From the NCBI GenBank assembly GCA_017985675.1, contig JAGNXB010000003.1:1-64000 (forward strand): a stretch of 64,000 bases of DNA, written 5' to 3'. This document shows positions 35,994 to 44,028 of the stretch, piece by piece (within the stretch, counting starts at the first letter, position 1; each line of letters begins with the position of its first letter). A model generated the notes under the pieces. The model was given only the letters and a program-made list of their open reading frames with translations. It made no database searches and was not told where the DNA came from. The position numbers and the translations under genes were made by a program. Source of the DNA: Saprospiraceae bacterium (GTDB lineage: Bacteria > Bacteroidota > Bacteroidia > Chitinophagales > Saprospiraceae).

Positions 35994-36998
35994 ATGAGCG
36001 CTTCGCCTGCCGGGCCCCTATTAACGGATAAATTTGGTCGTTTTCACGATTATTTGCGGATATCCCTCACGGATTCTTGCAATCTGCGCTGCCAGTATTG
36101 CATGCCTGAGGAGGATATGCATTTTATGAAACGTGAGAACCTTATGACGGCAGATGAAATTAATACACTGGCTGGGCTTTTTGTACAGCATGGCGTCCGA
36201 AAAATACGTCTTACTGGCGGAGAACCATTGGTCCGTAAAGACGCTGGCAAAATCATCCGGATGCTGGGGCGTTATCCTGTCCAACTGGCACTTACAACCA
36301 ATGGCGTGTTTATTGACCGGTTTATAGATGACTTCAAGGCCGCTGGCTTGCGCAGTGTGAATATCAGCCTGGATTCTCTTAATCCTGAAGTCAATCAACA
36401 GATTACCCGTCGCCCACATTTAACCACTGTTGTGAAACATATCGAGTTGCTCGTATCAGAGGGATTTCGGGTTAAAGTCAATATGGTGGTCATGAAAGGA
36501 ATCAATGAATTTGAAATTCCTGATTTTGTAAATTGGGGCAAATCACTTCCCATTCATATTCGTTTTATTGAGTTTATGCCATTTGATGGTAATGGGTGGT
36601 CTGCGAATAAGGTATTTACACACCAGCAAATCCTTGAGCTTTTGTCGGATAAGCTAACCTTTGACAAATTGCAGGATGAGCCCCATGACACCGCGAGAGC
36701 TTATCAAGTCAGAGGCTATAATGGTACGTTTGCAGTGATCAGCACAATGAGCCAGCCTTTTTGTGAAACCTGTAACCGCATTCGTTTGACGGCAGATGGC
36801 AAATTTAAAAACTGCCTTTTTTCCCAAACCGAAACGGATTTATTGACGCCTTTGCGAAATGGAGATCCGATCGAAACCTTGATAAAAGAAGCTATCCTAT
36901 CAAAACATGCGCGTTTAGGGGGACAATTGGCAGACAATTATTTTGAAACAGATGCCAGCAACCTGCACAATCGTTCGATGATCACCATAGGAGGATAG
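35994..36998 (+). CDS. moaA: GTP 3',8-cyclase, molybdenum cofactor synthesis
   Basis: A 334-residue radical SAM enzyme doing the first step of molybdopterin synthesis. The N-terminal cluster is CxxxCxxC at C29-C33-C36 (SCNLRCQYCMPEE). The C-terminal cluster is in PFCETCNRIRLTADGKFKNC near 258-277, and the C-terminus ends in Gly-Gly as needed for activity. RLTGGEPLVRKD near 77 is the SAM-binding GGEP motif. No other moa or moe genes are present here, so the pathway is dispersed. Confidence 0.95.
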   Translation: MSASPAGPLLTDKFGRFHDYLRISLTDSCNLRCQYCMPEEDMHFMKRENLMTADEINTLAGLFVQHGVRKIRLTGGEPLVRKDAGKIIRMLGRYPVQLALTTNGVFIDRFIDDFKAAGLRSVNISLDSLNPEVNQQITRRPHLTTVVKHIELLVSEGFRVKVNMVVMKGINEFEIPDFVNWGKSLPIHIRFIEFMPFDGNGWSANKVFTHQQILELLSDKLTFDKLQDEPHDTARAYQVRGYNGTFAVISTMSQPFCETCNRIRLTADGKFKNCLFSQTETDLLTPLRNGDPIETLIKEAILSKHARLGGQLADNYFETDASNLHNRSMITIGG

Positions 36999-37013
36999 TC
37001 CTTTCTCCCATCA

Positions 37014-37045
37014 TTGTGCCGTTCGTCTACCAAAACCTATTTTTG
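37014..37045 (+). promoter_or_regulatory. promoter TTG-N21-TATTTTTG
   Basis: TTG (37014-37016), a 21-base spacer and TATTTTTG (37038-37045) match the Bacteroidota housekeeping promoter. The -7 element ends 8 bases before the ATG of the following small gene, leaving almost no leader. Confidence 0.55.
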
Positions 37046-37053
37046 TTCCCGAT

Positions 37054-37410
37054 ATGGAAGACTGGGAAATAGACTTCAGTTGGTTGGCATTGCGTCATCA
37101 GGTGCAAGATGCAATGGGTCGTGATAGTTTACCCGACCTGAATGCTGTGTTATTTTTGGTGGGCATTCAAGTGCTCGGAAAAGTAAAACATAGCTATACC
37201 AAAGAAGAAAAGCAGGACCTGATGCATATAGCAATATGTCATCTACTCAGCCAGGAAGGGTATTTTGAGTTTGTAGGGCTCGATGCTGATGGCTGGCCCC
37301 ATTATGAGATGGTCAAAGCACATGATACTACCGGATTAAAAACTCAGGAGGCATGGCTCAAACGATTGCTTATTCGATATTTCCGGGAAAATGAAATCTT
37401 TGCAAAGTGA
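37054..37410 (+). CDS. conserved-looking small protein of unknown function
   Basis: A 118-residue acidic, soluble protein. It is helical, with a central LNAVLFLVGIQVLGKV helix, a TKEEKQDLMHIAICHLLS helix and a beta-turn YFEFVGLDADGWPHYE. There is no signal peptide or known motif. The compact size, well-placed promoter and good codon use support a real gene. It precedes the cyclophilin gene, whose ATG lies 74 bases after its stop, so the two may be co-transcribed. Confidence 0.7.
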   Translation: MEDWEIDFSWLALRHQVQDAMGRDSLPDLNAVLFLVGIQVLGKVKHSYTKEEKQDLMHIAICHLLSQEGYFEFVGLDADGWPHYEMVKAHDTTGLKTQEAWLKRLLIRYFRENEIFAK

Positions 37411-37484
37411 AGTGGAAGGCAACACAACCATCATGTAAAGGGATCTATAATCCGGCTTTTGCGCATCTTTCCGCATTAAAATAT

Positions 37485-38138
37485 ATGATGATGAAATGGT
37501 CTTTTTTGTTGATAGCTATGATTTCCATGATAACCGTAAGTTGTCAATCGGATAAATCAACGTATGCGCTTATCACGACACCTTATGGAGACATGAAGAT
37601 TCGGTTGTATAATTCAACCCCGAAACACCGAGATAACTTTATTAATCTGACGAATAAAAAATTTTATGATTATACCCTTTTTCATCGGGTCATTAAGGAT
37701 TTTGTAGTGCAGGGTGGAGACCCTCTTTCCAAAGATGCACACGTCCTGGATGTCCTCGGAGAGGGTGGACCAGGCTACCAGCTTGATGCAGAAATCGGGG
37801 CTATTCATGTAAAAGGAGCGGTTGCAGCAGCACGTTTGGATGATTCGCAGAATCCAGAACGAAAAAGTTCCGGATCTCAGTTTTATATCGTTCAGGGCAA
37901 AGCAGTCACAGATCTTGAACTGGATCAATGGGAAGCTCAGAAAGGCATAAAATACACTCCGGAGCAACGCAAACTTTACCTGGAAAAGGGAGGGCTTCCT
38001 TTTTTGGATATGGACTATACGGTGTTTGGTGAAGTGGTTGAAGGTCTGGATGTCATCGATCGTATGTCTACTGTTCCCAAAGGACGATATGACCGACCTA
38101 CCGAAGACCTAAGAATGATTGTCAAAATCGTAAAATAA
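37485..38138 (+). CDS. lipoprotein cyclophilin-type peptidylprolyl isomerase
   Basis: A 217-residue cis-trans prolyl isomerase likely anchored in the envelope. The lipobox is ITVSC (C20). The cyclophilin core has the catalytic FHRVIKDFVVQGGDP (about 65-79), GSQFYIVQG near 129-137 and DYTVFGEVVEGLDVID near 184. An insertion between the last two (LELDQWEAQKG...EQRKLYLEKGG) is typical of Bacteroidota members. The next gene encodes a homologue with the same insertion, so the pair probably arose by duplication. ATG 37485 is chosen because it gives the lipoprotein signal. Confidence 0.9.
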   Translation: MMMKWSFLLIAMISMITVSCQSDKSTYALITTPYGDMKIRLYNSTPKHRDNFINLTNKKFYDYTLFHRVIKDFVVQGGDPLSKDAHVLDVLGEGGPGYQLDAEIGAIHVKGAVAAARLDDSQNPERKSSGSQFYIVQGKAVTDLELDQWEAQKGIKYTPEQRKLYLEKGGLPFLDMDYTVFGEVVEGLDVIDRMSTVPKGRYDRPTEDLRMIVKIVK

Positions 38139-38147
38139 CCAAAACGC

Positions 38148-38189
38148 AAAACGGCAAACCAGGCAATAGATATTGCCCGAACGCCGTTT
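38148..38189 (+). terminator. nested hairpin between the two cyclophilin genes
   Basis: An outer stem AAACGGC/GCCGTTT (38149-38155 with 38183-38189) encloses a perfect inner stem GGCAAT-AGAT-ATTGCC (38162-38177). It lies 10 bases after one cyclophilin stop and 23 before the next start. The short T-run (TTT) makes it a possible attenuator or mRNA-end stabiliser rather than a full terminator. Confidence 0.5.
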
Positions 38190-38211
38190 AGCATACGCCA
38201 AATAAAATCAT

Positions 38212-39102
38212 ATGTCAACTAGATATCTTCTCTTTCTTGGAGCCATTTCCCTACTGATCTCCTCTTGCGCCCGCCCTGTAGCGGACTTTACCTGGAGTGG
38301 ACAGGATGATCCTGCACCCTCCGAGATCCGGTTTGAGAATCAATCCAAACATGCCACAGAATACTATTGGGAATTTGGAGATGGCTCTACGGCTACTGAC
38401 CCTCATCCAATTCATACTTATTCATTATCAGGTAATTATACCATTGCACTCGTAGCATTGAACAAAAACAAAAAAACAAGAATGGAAAAAACGATACAAA
38501 TAACTGCACCGGAGCCTTGTCTGGTCGAAGTGAATACACCATATGGCAAAATGATCATACAATTGTCGGATGAGACCCCGCTGCATCGGGACAACTTTAT
38601 GAAACTGGTGGAAGAGCATTTTTATGATAGTCTGCTGTTTCACCGGGTCATCAGAGGCTTTATGATTCAGGGCGGCGATCCCGGTTCCAAGGGAGCATCC
38701 CCACAGGCGCGACTGGGTTCAGGCGGACCTGGTTATCAGGTGGATGCGGAATTTCGGACAAGCCTAGCTCATACGAAAGGTGCACTTTGTGCTGCACGGA
38801 TGGGCGATGGGGCCAATCCCCAGAAAAAATCCTCAGGGTCCCAGTTTTATATCGTACAAGGCAATAAAGCGACTGATGCCATCCTGGATGGTATCGAAGC
38901 ACGCAAAGGATTTCGATATACGGCTGAACAACGCGAACAGTACAAAAAAGTAGGGGGCACACCACAATTGGACCAGGACTATACAGTATTCGGAATGGTT
39001 ATCGAAGGATTGGATGTAATTGATCAGATCGCCAATGCAAAAACCTTGCCCGGCGACAGGCCAGAACAAGATGTATGGATGACGATGCGTCTGATCAAGT
39101 AA
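38212..39102 (+). CDS. lipoprotein with PKD domain and cyclophilin domain
   Basis: A 296-residue envelope protein. The lipobox is LISSC (C19). Residues ~22-100 form a PKD-type beta-sandwich (YYWEFGDGSTATDPHPIHTY), a domain common in surface proteins. Residues ~103-296 form a cyclophilin with FHRVIRGFMIQGGDP (about 143-157), GSQFYIVQG near 208 and DYTVFGMVIEGLDVID near 261. It presumably folds secreted or outer-membrane proteins. Homologous to the gene before it; the PKD domain is the added part. Confidence 0.9.
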   Translation: MSTRYLLFLGAISLLISSCARPVADFTWSGQDDPAPSEIRFENQSKHATEYYWEFGDGSTATDPHPIHTYSLSGNYTIALVALNKNKKTRMEKTIQITAPEPCLVEVNTPYGKMIIQLSDETPLHRDNFMKLVEEHFYDSLLFHRVIRGFMIQGGDPGSKGASPQARLGSGGPGYQVDAEFRTSLAHTKGALCAARMGDGANPQKKSSGSQFYIVQGNKATDAILDGIEARKGFRYTAEQREQYKKVGGTPQLDQDYTVFGMVIEGLDVIDQIANAKTLPGDRPEQDVWMTMRLIK

Positions 39103-39160
39103 TCTGCTTGAATGATTAGTATGTGTTGTTGTATAAACCTAATGACGGTGGATTTTGTCT

Positions 39161-39168
39161 TATCTTTG
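39161..39168 (+). promoter_or_regulatory. -7 element TATCTTTG directly before the metal-cassette operon
   Basis: TATCTTTG ends 2 bases before ATG 39171 (5 before ATG 39174), consistent with leaderless initiation of the three-gene cassette. No obvious Zur or Fur operator was recognised. Confidence 0.4.
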
Positions 39169-39170
39169 TC

Positions 39171-39512
39171 ATGATGGATTTTTCTAAAAGGTATCGCTTT
39201 TGGTCTTTTGTTCTGCTCATAGGGTTAGTTTCAGCCTATGGCATGCAGGCCTGGCACAATCCTGCGCTTCATCATCATGATCCATGTTGCATAGATGCCA
39301 GTGATGCTCATTTGCACGCTTCCGAAACGCATTGTCATCTCTGTGATTTTGTTTTTATCTACGATATGCCCTCACAAGGGCTTCGTCCGCTGATATTACC
39401 CGATGTCAAGTTTTATCGCGATGATTTCCATCTGGTCACCAGGCCGGGAGATAAACCTCTTTTGGGGTATGCCCTGCGAGGTCCGCCTGCTATTGCGGCC
39501 TTTTTTTCCTGA
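39171..39512 (+). CDS. His/Cys-rich exported protein ahead of TonB receptor
   Basis: A 113-residue protein with an N-terminal hydrophobic signal or anchor (FWSFVLLIGLVSAYGMQAW). A dense metal-binding segment follows: HHHDPCC, then HLHASETHCHLCDF. It ends in a Pro-rich LRGPPAIA tail, reminiscent of DUF2946-type small proteins found beside metal-linked TonB receptors. It starts 33 bases before the receptor's ATG, so the two form one operon. Zinc or copper binding is inferred from residue content; transport or sensing are both possible. Confidence 0.65.
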   Translation: MMDFSKRYRFWSFVLLIGLVSAYGMQAWHNPALHHHDPCCIDASDAHLHASETHCHLCDFVFIYDMPSQGLRPLILPDVKFYRDDFHLVTRPGDKPLLGYALRGPPAIAAFFS

Positions 39513-39544
39513 TTTAACTGCTTTTTTAATTATTCCAATAATGT

Positions 39545-41836
39545 ATGCAGACACCCAAATGGGTGGTGCTGGCATTAATTGTCCTGTTTCCCCTATTTTC
39601 ATGGGGTCAGGATTGTCAGATCACCCTTCAGGGAAAGGTCTTGGATGAACACGACCAAACCCCCCTTGAATTCTCATCTGTTTTCCTTTTAGAAAGCGGT
39701 AAAGGTGTATTAGCTGATAGTACAGGTTACTATAGGATGGATGGTCTCTGCCCGGGCAGGTACACCCTGATTGCATCCCATGTGGGCTGTGATCCGGTGG
39801 AAATCCAAATCAACCTGACTTCTGACACAACGATAGATTTGTTTCCTGAACATCATATCGAACTGCTGGAGACTGTCGTCACCACCGCATTTAAGGTTTC
39901 AGAGGCGCCTTCTCAAACCCGGTCGGAGCTCAGTGGGTTAGGCCTTGAGCGACTTCAGGGCAGGTCTCTGGCCCAAATGTTGTCCGGTATTTCCGGTGTC
40001 AATGTAGTGCGCACGGGTCCGGGGATCGGCAAACCGATGATTCATGGTTTATATGGCAATCGGATCCTGATCGTCCAGAATGACGTTCGTCAGGAAGGTC
40101 AGCAATGGGGCATTGATCATGCGCCAGAGATTGACCCAACGGTAGCCGGCAAACTAACGGTGATAAAGGGAGCAGAAGGTGTTCGATATGGTCCGGATGC
40201 ACTGGGAGGTGTAATACTTGTGACACCGGATCCCTTGCCGCGATCTGCAGGTATCCAGGGTACTTTTTTGTCGGAGGCCCAATCTAATGGATGGGGAGGC
40301 AAACTGGCCACTACAATCCAGGGGGGTATGACACGCCCGGGATGGGGCTGGCGAACAACCGGTTCGATCAAAGTGCTGGGTGACGCCACCTCACCGCGAT
40401 ATATGTTGACAAATACGGGGGTCAGGGAAGCAGGTCTTTCTGCTCAGGTAGGGTTTACGGGAAATAAAACCACCTTCGATGTGTATTATAGTTTGTACCG
40501 GGGACAGTTTGGCATTTTGAGAGCAGCACATATTGGTAATCTCACTGACCTGGAAGCAGCAATTGAGTCAAGTGAGCCCTGGTATCAACGGCCTTTTGGC
40601 TACGGACTGGGTAGCCCACGACAAGATGTTGTACACCATCTCGCCAAGGTGGAAGCGAGCCGGCAATTGTCTCATATGTGGACGATTAAGGGTCGGTATA
40701 GTGTGCAGTATGATGAGCGAAAGGAGTATGATGTGCGCCGTGGGGATGACAGTGACAGGCCTGCACTTGATATGGTCATCATTTCCCAGCAGGCAGATGC
40801 GCTGCTAGAACATCGATCCTGGCGCCATTTAAAAGGTACGTTTGGAACCTCTCTGCAATATCAAACCAACTATAACATCGCAGGTACAGGAATAAGGCCC
40901 CTCATTCCAAATTACATTACCACCACTGCTGCTGCCTATGGCATAGAACGGTATGTCCGCGAAAACTATGAGCTGGAAGCCGGGCTAAGATTGGATTATC
41001 GGTATCAGGAAATCAGCCGCTACAATGATCTGAATGTATTAGAATCACCTTCGCGAGAGTTCACCAATGTGAATTTCTCCCTTGGGGGTTTGTACCGATT
41101 TGGTCAGCGCTGGACGGCAGTGCTCAATGCAGGAACCGCTTTTCGGGCACCGGGTGTGAATGAACTTTACAGTCAGGGGCTGCATCATGCTACAGCTTCC
41201 ATTGAAAAAGGCGATGACCGCCTGACGCTTGAGAAGGGCCTAAAAACGGTAGGAACGATTGGTTATAAAAGTGAAAAGTTCGATTTCGACCTATCGGCTT
41301 ATGCCAATCTGATTAATGGTTATATCTACCTCAACCCGGATGAGGAATATGCCCTGACTATTCGTGGTGCCTTTCCGGTATTTCAGTATGAGCAAACAGA
41401 TGTGCTGATTTATGGAACAGATGTATCCGTGCGGTATGCCTTGCTCGAAAACTTGCAATACACCGGTCAGGCATCACTATTATGGGCTGAGGATCATGGC
41501 TCTGATCAGGCCTTATTCGGGATGCCTCCGATGCAGTTCAGACACAATCTGACGTATCGCTTGAACATCGGCGGATATTGGCAACTACTTGAAGCGGATA
41601 TTGGTGCCAGACAGGTGTTGCGCCAATACCGTGCTCCGGCATATGACTACGCTGAAGCGCCGCCCGCCTATTTTCTTTTTTCTACTGCACTTACTGCAGC
41701 CTATCGCAACAAACGTTTTATCCTGGGTGTCGACAATTTGCTGAATACAGCCTATCGGGACTACCTCGACCGGCTCCGGTACTTTGCGGATGGACCGGGA
41801 AGAAATGTGTATTTCAAATTCAACCTTCAATTTTAA
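39545..41836 (+). CDS. TonB-dependent receptor, probably metal uptake
   Basis: A 763-residue outer-membrane receptor. Signal peptide, then a carboxypeptidase-regulatory-like beta-sandwich (LQGKVLDEHDQTPLEFSS, about 28-110). A plug domain follows (SLAQMLSGISGVNVVRTG...IHGLYGNRILIVQNDVRQEGQQWG...GVRYGPDALGGVILV, about 137-220), then a 22-strand barrel ending in Phe (YFKFNLQF). The NDVRQEGQQWGIDHAPEID wording resembles ZnuD-like receptors for zinc. The His/Cys-rich protein before it supports a metal substrate, but the substrate is not proven. Confidence 0.88.
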   Translation: MQTPKWVVLALIVLFPLFSWGQDCQITLQGKVLDEHDQTPLEFSSVFLLESGKGVLADSTGYYRMDGLCPGRYTLIASHVGCDPVEIQINLTSDTTIDLFPEHHIELLETVVTTAFKVSEAPSQTRSELSGLGLERLQGRSLAQMLSGISGVNVVRTGPGIGKPMIHGLYGNRILIVQNDVRQEGQQWGIDHAPEIDPTVAGKLTVIKGAEGVRYGPDALGGVILVTPDPLPRSAGIQGTFLSEAQSNGWGGKLATTIQGGMTRPGWGWRTTGSIKVLGDATSPRYMLTNTGVREAGLSAQVGFTGNKTTFDVYYSLYRGQFGILRAAHIGNLTDLEAAIESSEPWYQRPFGYGLGSPRQDVVHHLAKVEASRQLSHMWTIKGRYSVQYDERKEYDVRRGDDSDRPALDMVIISQQADALLEHRSWRHLKGTFGTSLQYQTNYNIAGTGIRPLIPNYITTTAAAYGIERYVRENYELEAGLRLDYRYQEISRYNDLNVLESPSREFTNVNFSLGGLYRFGQRWTAVLNAGTAFRAPGVNELYSQGLHHATASIEKGDDRLTLEKGLKTVGTIGYKSEKFDFDLSAYANLINGYIYLNPDEEYALTIRGAFPVFQYEQTDVLIYGTDVSVRYALLENLQYTGQASLLWAEDHGSDQALFGMPPMQFRHNLTYRLNIGGYWQLLEADIGARQVLRQYRAPAYDYAEAPPAYFLFSTALTAAYRNKRFILGVDNLLNTAYRDYLDRLRYFADGPGRNVYFKFNLQF

Positions 41837-41854
41837 CTTCAAAAAACATTACTT

Positions 41855-42415
41855 ATGAAGATCTTAGCAAGACTATTCCCTTTTATTCTGGTGGGTTCCT
41901 TATTTCTGGGCGGATGCAAAAAAGACGCCGACCCGGTGAATGAAGAAGAACTGATCACCACATTGACCATGACCTGGACCCCTGTCGGAGGTGGGGCGCC
42001 CGTTATCTTCCAATTCAAAGATCTTGATGGTGAAGGCGGGAATGCGCCTGTTATTGCGTCCGGATCACTTGCTGCCAATACCACATATGGTGTTTCTATT
42101 GTAGCACTCAATGAATCCGTTACGCCAACGGAAGATATCACTGAAGAGATCGAAGAAGAAGGCGATGAACATCAGTTTTTCTTTGCAACTTCAGCAGGTG
42201 TCAATCTGAGTTTCAGCTACCAGGATGCGGATACCAATGGTGCGCCTATTGGTTTGTCGACCAATATGTTAACCGGCGATGCTTCAAGCGGTAAATTTTT
42301 AGTAACCCTGCGGCATGATCTGAATAAAGGTGGAGCTGGTGTAGCCCAGGGAGACATTACCAATGCAGGTGGTGATACCGATATCGAAGTAGAATTTGAT
42401 ATGGTGATCCAATAA
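41855..42415 (+). CDS. lipoprotein, third gene of the metal-uptake cassette
   Basis: A 186-residue lipoprotein (lipobox FLGGC, C21) with a beta-rich mature part and an acidic cluster (TEDITEEIEEEGDEHQFFF, about 90-108) that could bind cations. The VTLRHDLNKGGAG segment near 150-162 is a recurring feature of lipoproteins encoded beside such receptors. It lies 18 bases after the TonB receptor and ends at a strong terminator, so it is the last gene of the unit. A role as periplasmic or surface metal-binding accessory is inferred. Confidence 0.7.
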   Translation: MKILARLFPFILVGSLFLGGCKKDADPVNEEELITTLTMTWTPVGGGAPVIFQFKDLDGEGGNAPVIASGSLAANTTYGVSIVALNESVTPTEDITEEIEEEGDEHQFFFATSAGVNLSFSYQDADTNGAPIGLSTNMLTGDASSGKFLVTLRHDLNKGGAGVAQGDITNAGGDTDIEVEFDMVIQ

Positions 42416-42447
42416 TTTCCAGCTTTGTCTGGAAGTATTGCTTATAC

Positions 42448-42480
42448 AGGGCCGGTATCCAAAAGATGTCGGCCCTTTTA
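42448..42480 (+). terminator. rho-independent terminator closing the TonB cassette
   Basis: AGGGCCG (42448-42454) and CGGCCCT (42470-42476) pair around a 15-base loop and are followed by TTTT. The downstream end overlaps the stop codon of the convergent tocopherol-cyclase-like gene. Confidence 0.8.
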
Positions 42481-43470
42481 CTTGGTCCATTCGTTGGAAA
42501 GCAAGGAATCCACCTCTCCGGCTACTTCCAGACCACACCATTTGCCCTGACCTGTAAAAAGGACCTCGTTCCCTTTTAAAAACCGGACGTCCATTTTGGC
42601 CTGCAAGCTTTCGTTGACTTTGCCGGTCATAGCGCCTTGCAGCGGCGATTGTAAGTGGGCACCCGCGCCGGGCTTAGCACTGATTTCCAACGTATACTGA
42701 CGATCTTGGAAAGCTATATAGATGTGCTCCCCCTCGATCCGGGCTTGTCTTTTGCTACCTGTATAGGTTGCGAATCGATACAATTTGCCTTCGAAAAGAA
42801 TACCTCCAATAAAGCCTACAAATGAAGTCCCCAGCCAGGGGATATGCGCTGTAGAAGCCATGACGGATACTTCGCCTGAGGAATCAAAATGGTTGCATTG
42901 CGTCCAGATCCACCCACGCGGAAAGGAAGTCCCCCAATCCTTTTCTCCATACCCCCGTCCATTCGTAAAATCAAGTTCCTCCCCTTTCCAGGTCAGTTTG
43001 CCCGCCAAACGATGGTGCATACTCCAAACACCGTGGTAACATTCCATAAACGGCATAAACGCATACCAACCCATAATCCCTGGCGCACCAAGTGTTTTTG
43101 GCCAGGGGTACATATTGGAAAAGGAAAGTTGACCCTTCAATTCTGGTAAATCCAGTATCATCTCTTCATTTGAAAAACTATTTGAGCCTATATGAATATG
43201 GAAACGATCCGGACTGGGAGTGAACGCATCGACTGGAAAAGTATGGTAGTTGGCCTTTGCATTCAGCCCATCCAATACCTGAATAAAAACCTCTTTTTTG
43301 CCATGAGCATCCATTGAAATACCGGGAATGACAGCGAGAGCCGCCTTATCTTCAGGATGTATAAGTTTAAAATACCACCCTTCAAAATAAGCTTTTTGCC
43401 GACCCCAGCCATGATAGCGTTCCGGATGCCATAAAGCTTGCCAACGATGTTTAATAGCTGAAATGTCCAT
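42478..43470 (-). CDS. tocopherol cyclase-like protein
   Basis: A 330-residue protein of the tocopherol cyclase family (PF14249 type). Hallmarks are KAYFEGWYFKL (about 25-35), AVIPGISMD near 45, FTNGRGYGEKDWGTSFP near 168-184 and WIWTQCNHF near 187. Plant and cyanobacterial members close the chromanol ring of vitamin E. In non-photosynthetic bacteria the substrate is unknown, and no tocopherol pathway gene is seen here. It has no signal peptide and stands alone after a terminator. Confidence 0.85.
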   Translation of the reverse strand: MDISAIKHRWQALWHPERYHGWGRQKAYFEGWYFKLIHPEDKAALAVIPGISMDAHGKKEVFIQVLDGLNAKANYHTFPVDAFTPSPDRFHIHIGSNSFSNEEMILDLPELKGQLSFSNMYPWPKTLGAPGIMGWYAFMPFMECYHGVWSMHHRLAGKLTWKGEELDFTNGRGYGEKDWGTSFPRGWIWTQCNHFDSSGEVSVMASTAHIPWLGTSFVGFIGGILFEGKLYRFATYTGSKRQARIEGEHIYIAFQDRQYTLEISAKPGAGAHLQSPLQGAMTGKVNESLQAKMDVRFLKGNEVLFTGQGKWCGLEVAGEVDSLLSNEWTK

Positions 43471-43573
43471 CTTTTATTAAATAATCCAAATTAAAACGAA
43501 TGCTAAGTGCAGTAAGATGAAGATAGGGAATTAATGCGAGGAACTAAGTTGGATAAAGAGAAAAGAGGGCCAT

Positions 43574-43608
43574 AAAAAAAGCCCGGCATGGATACCAAGC
43601 CGGGCTTT
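43574..43608 (-). terminator. rho-independent terminator of the small gene downstream of clpB
   Basis: On the minus strand AAAGCCCGGC and GCCGGGCTTT form a perfect 10-bp stem with an 11-base loop, followed by a T-run, 18 bases past the stop of the small gene at 43627. Confidence 0.9.
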
Positions 43609-43626
43609 AATCGGTGATCAACATCT

Positions 43627-43878
43627 TCATACTTCCGCAGCTATTCGTGCACTGTAGGCGAGAATACGGTTTACCGCAGCATCACTTGGTGCAAACGTCG
43701 CTTTTGGCAACGAACGTCGTGTGTTATTCAGTTCAATAAACTGCTCGTTGAGCAGCGCATTTACTGCCAGTTCACGGCGCAAAGCAACAGTTTCTTCCGG
43801 AAGCGTTTCCCGGTACATAAAGGAGATCAAATTTAAAGGTGTAAAGTCATAGGCCATAGGCTGGAATACATTTTTCAT
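43627..43878 (-). CDS. small protein of unknown function
   Basis: An 83-residue soluble protein starting MKNVFQPMAYDF; a TTG 39 bases upstream would add 13 residues. It contains PLNLISFMYRETLPEETVA and an ELNNTRRSLPKATFAPSDAAVNRILAYSA tail. This resembles short Bacteroidota proteins with a helical 'E-E-x-A-L-R-R-E-L' core that I cannot name. A strong terminator follows and an AGGAGG-like sequence lies ~17 bases upstream of the ATG, so it is likely expressed on its own. The clpB stop is 150 bases upstream on the same strand. Confidence 0.7.
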   Translation of the reverse strand: MKNVFQPMAYDFTPLNLISFMYRETLPEETVALRRELAVNALLNEQFIELNNTRRSLPKATFAPSDAAVNRILAYSARIAAEV

Positions 43879-44028
43879 GAGTATAGGATAGATATCCCTC
43901 CTATAACCAATGGACAATACCGCTTATTGTGCCATAAATGTTAAAATGAAACCACGCCAACTAAATGGCGGTGACATTCATTTCTCACCTAAGGAATAAG
44001 TTCCAATTCTCCACCCATGGGCCAGATG

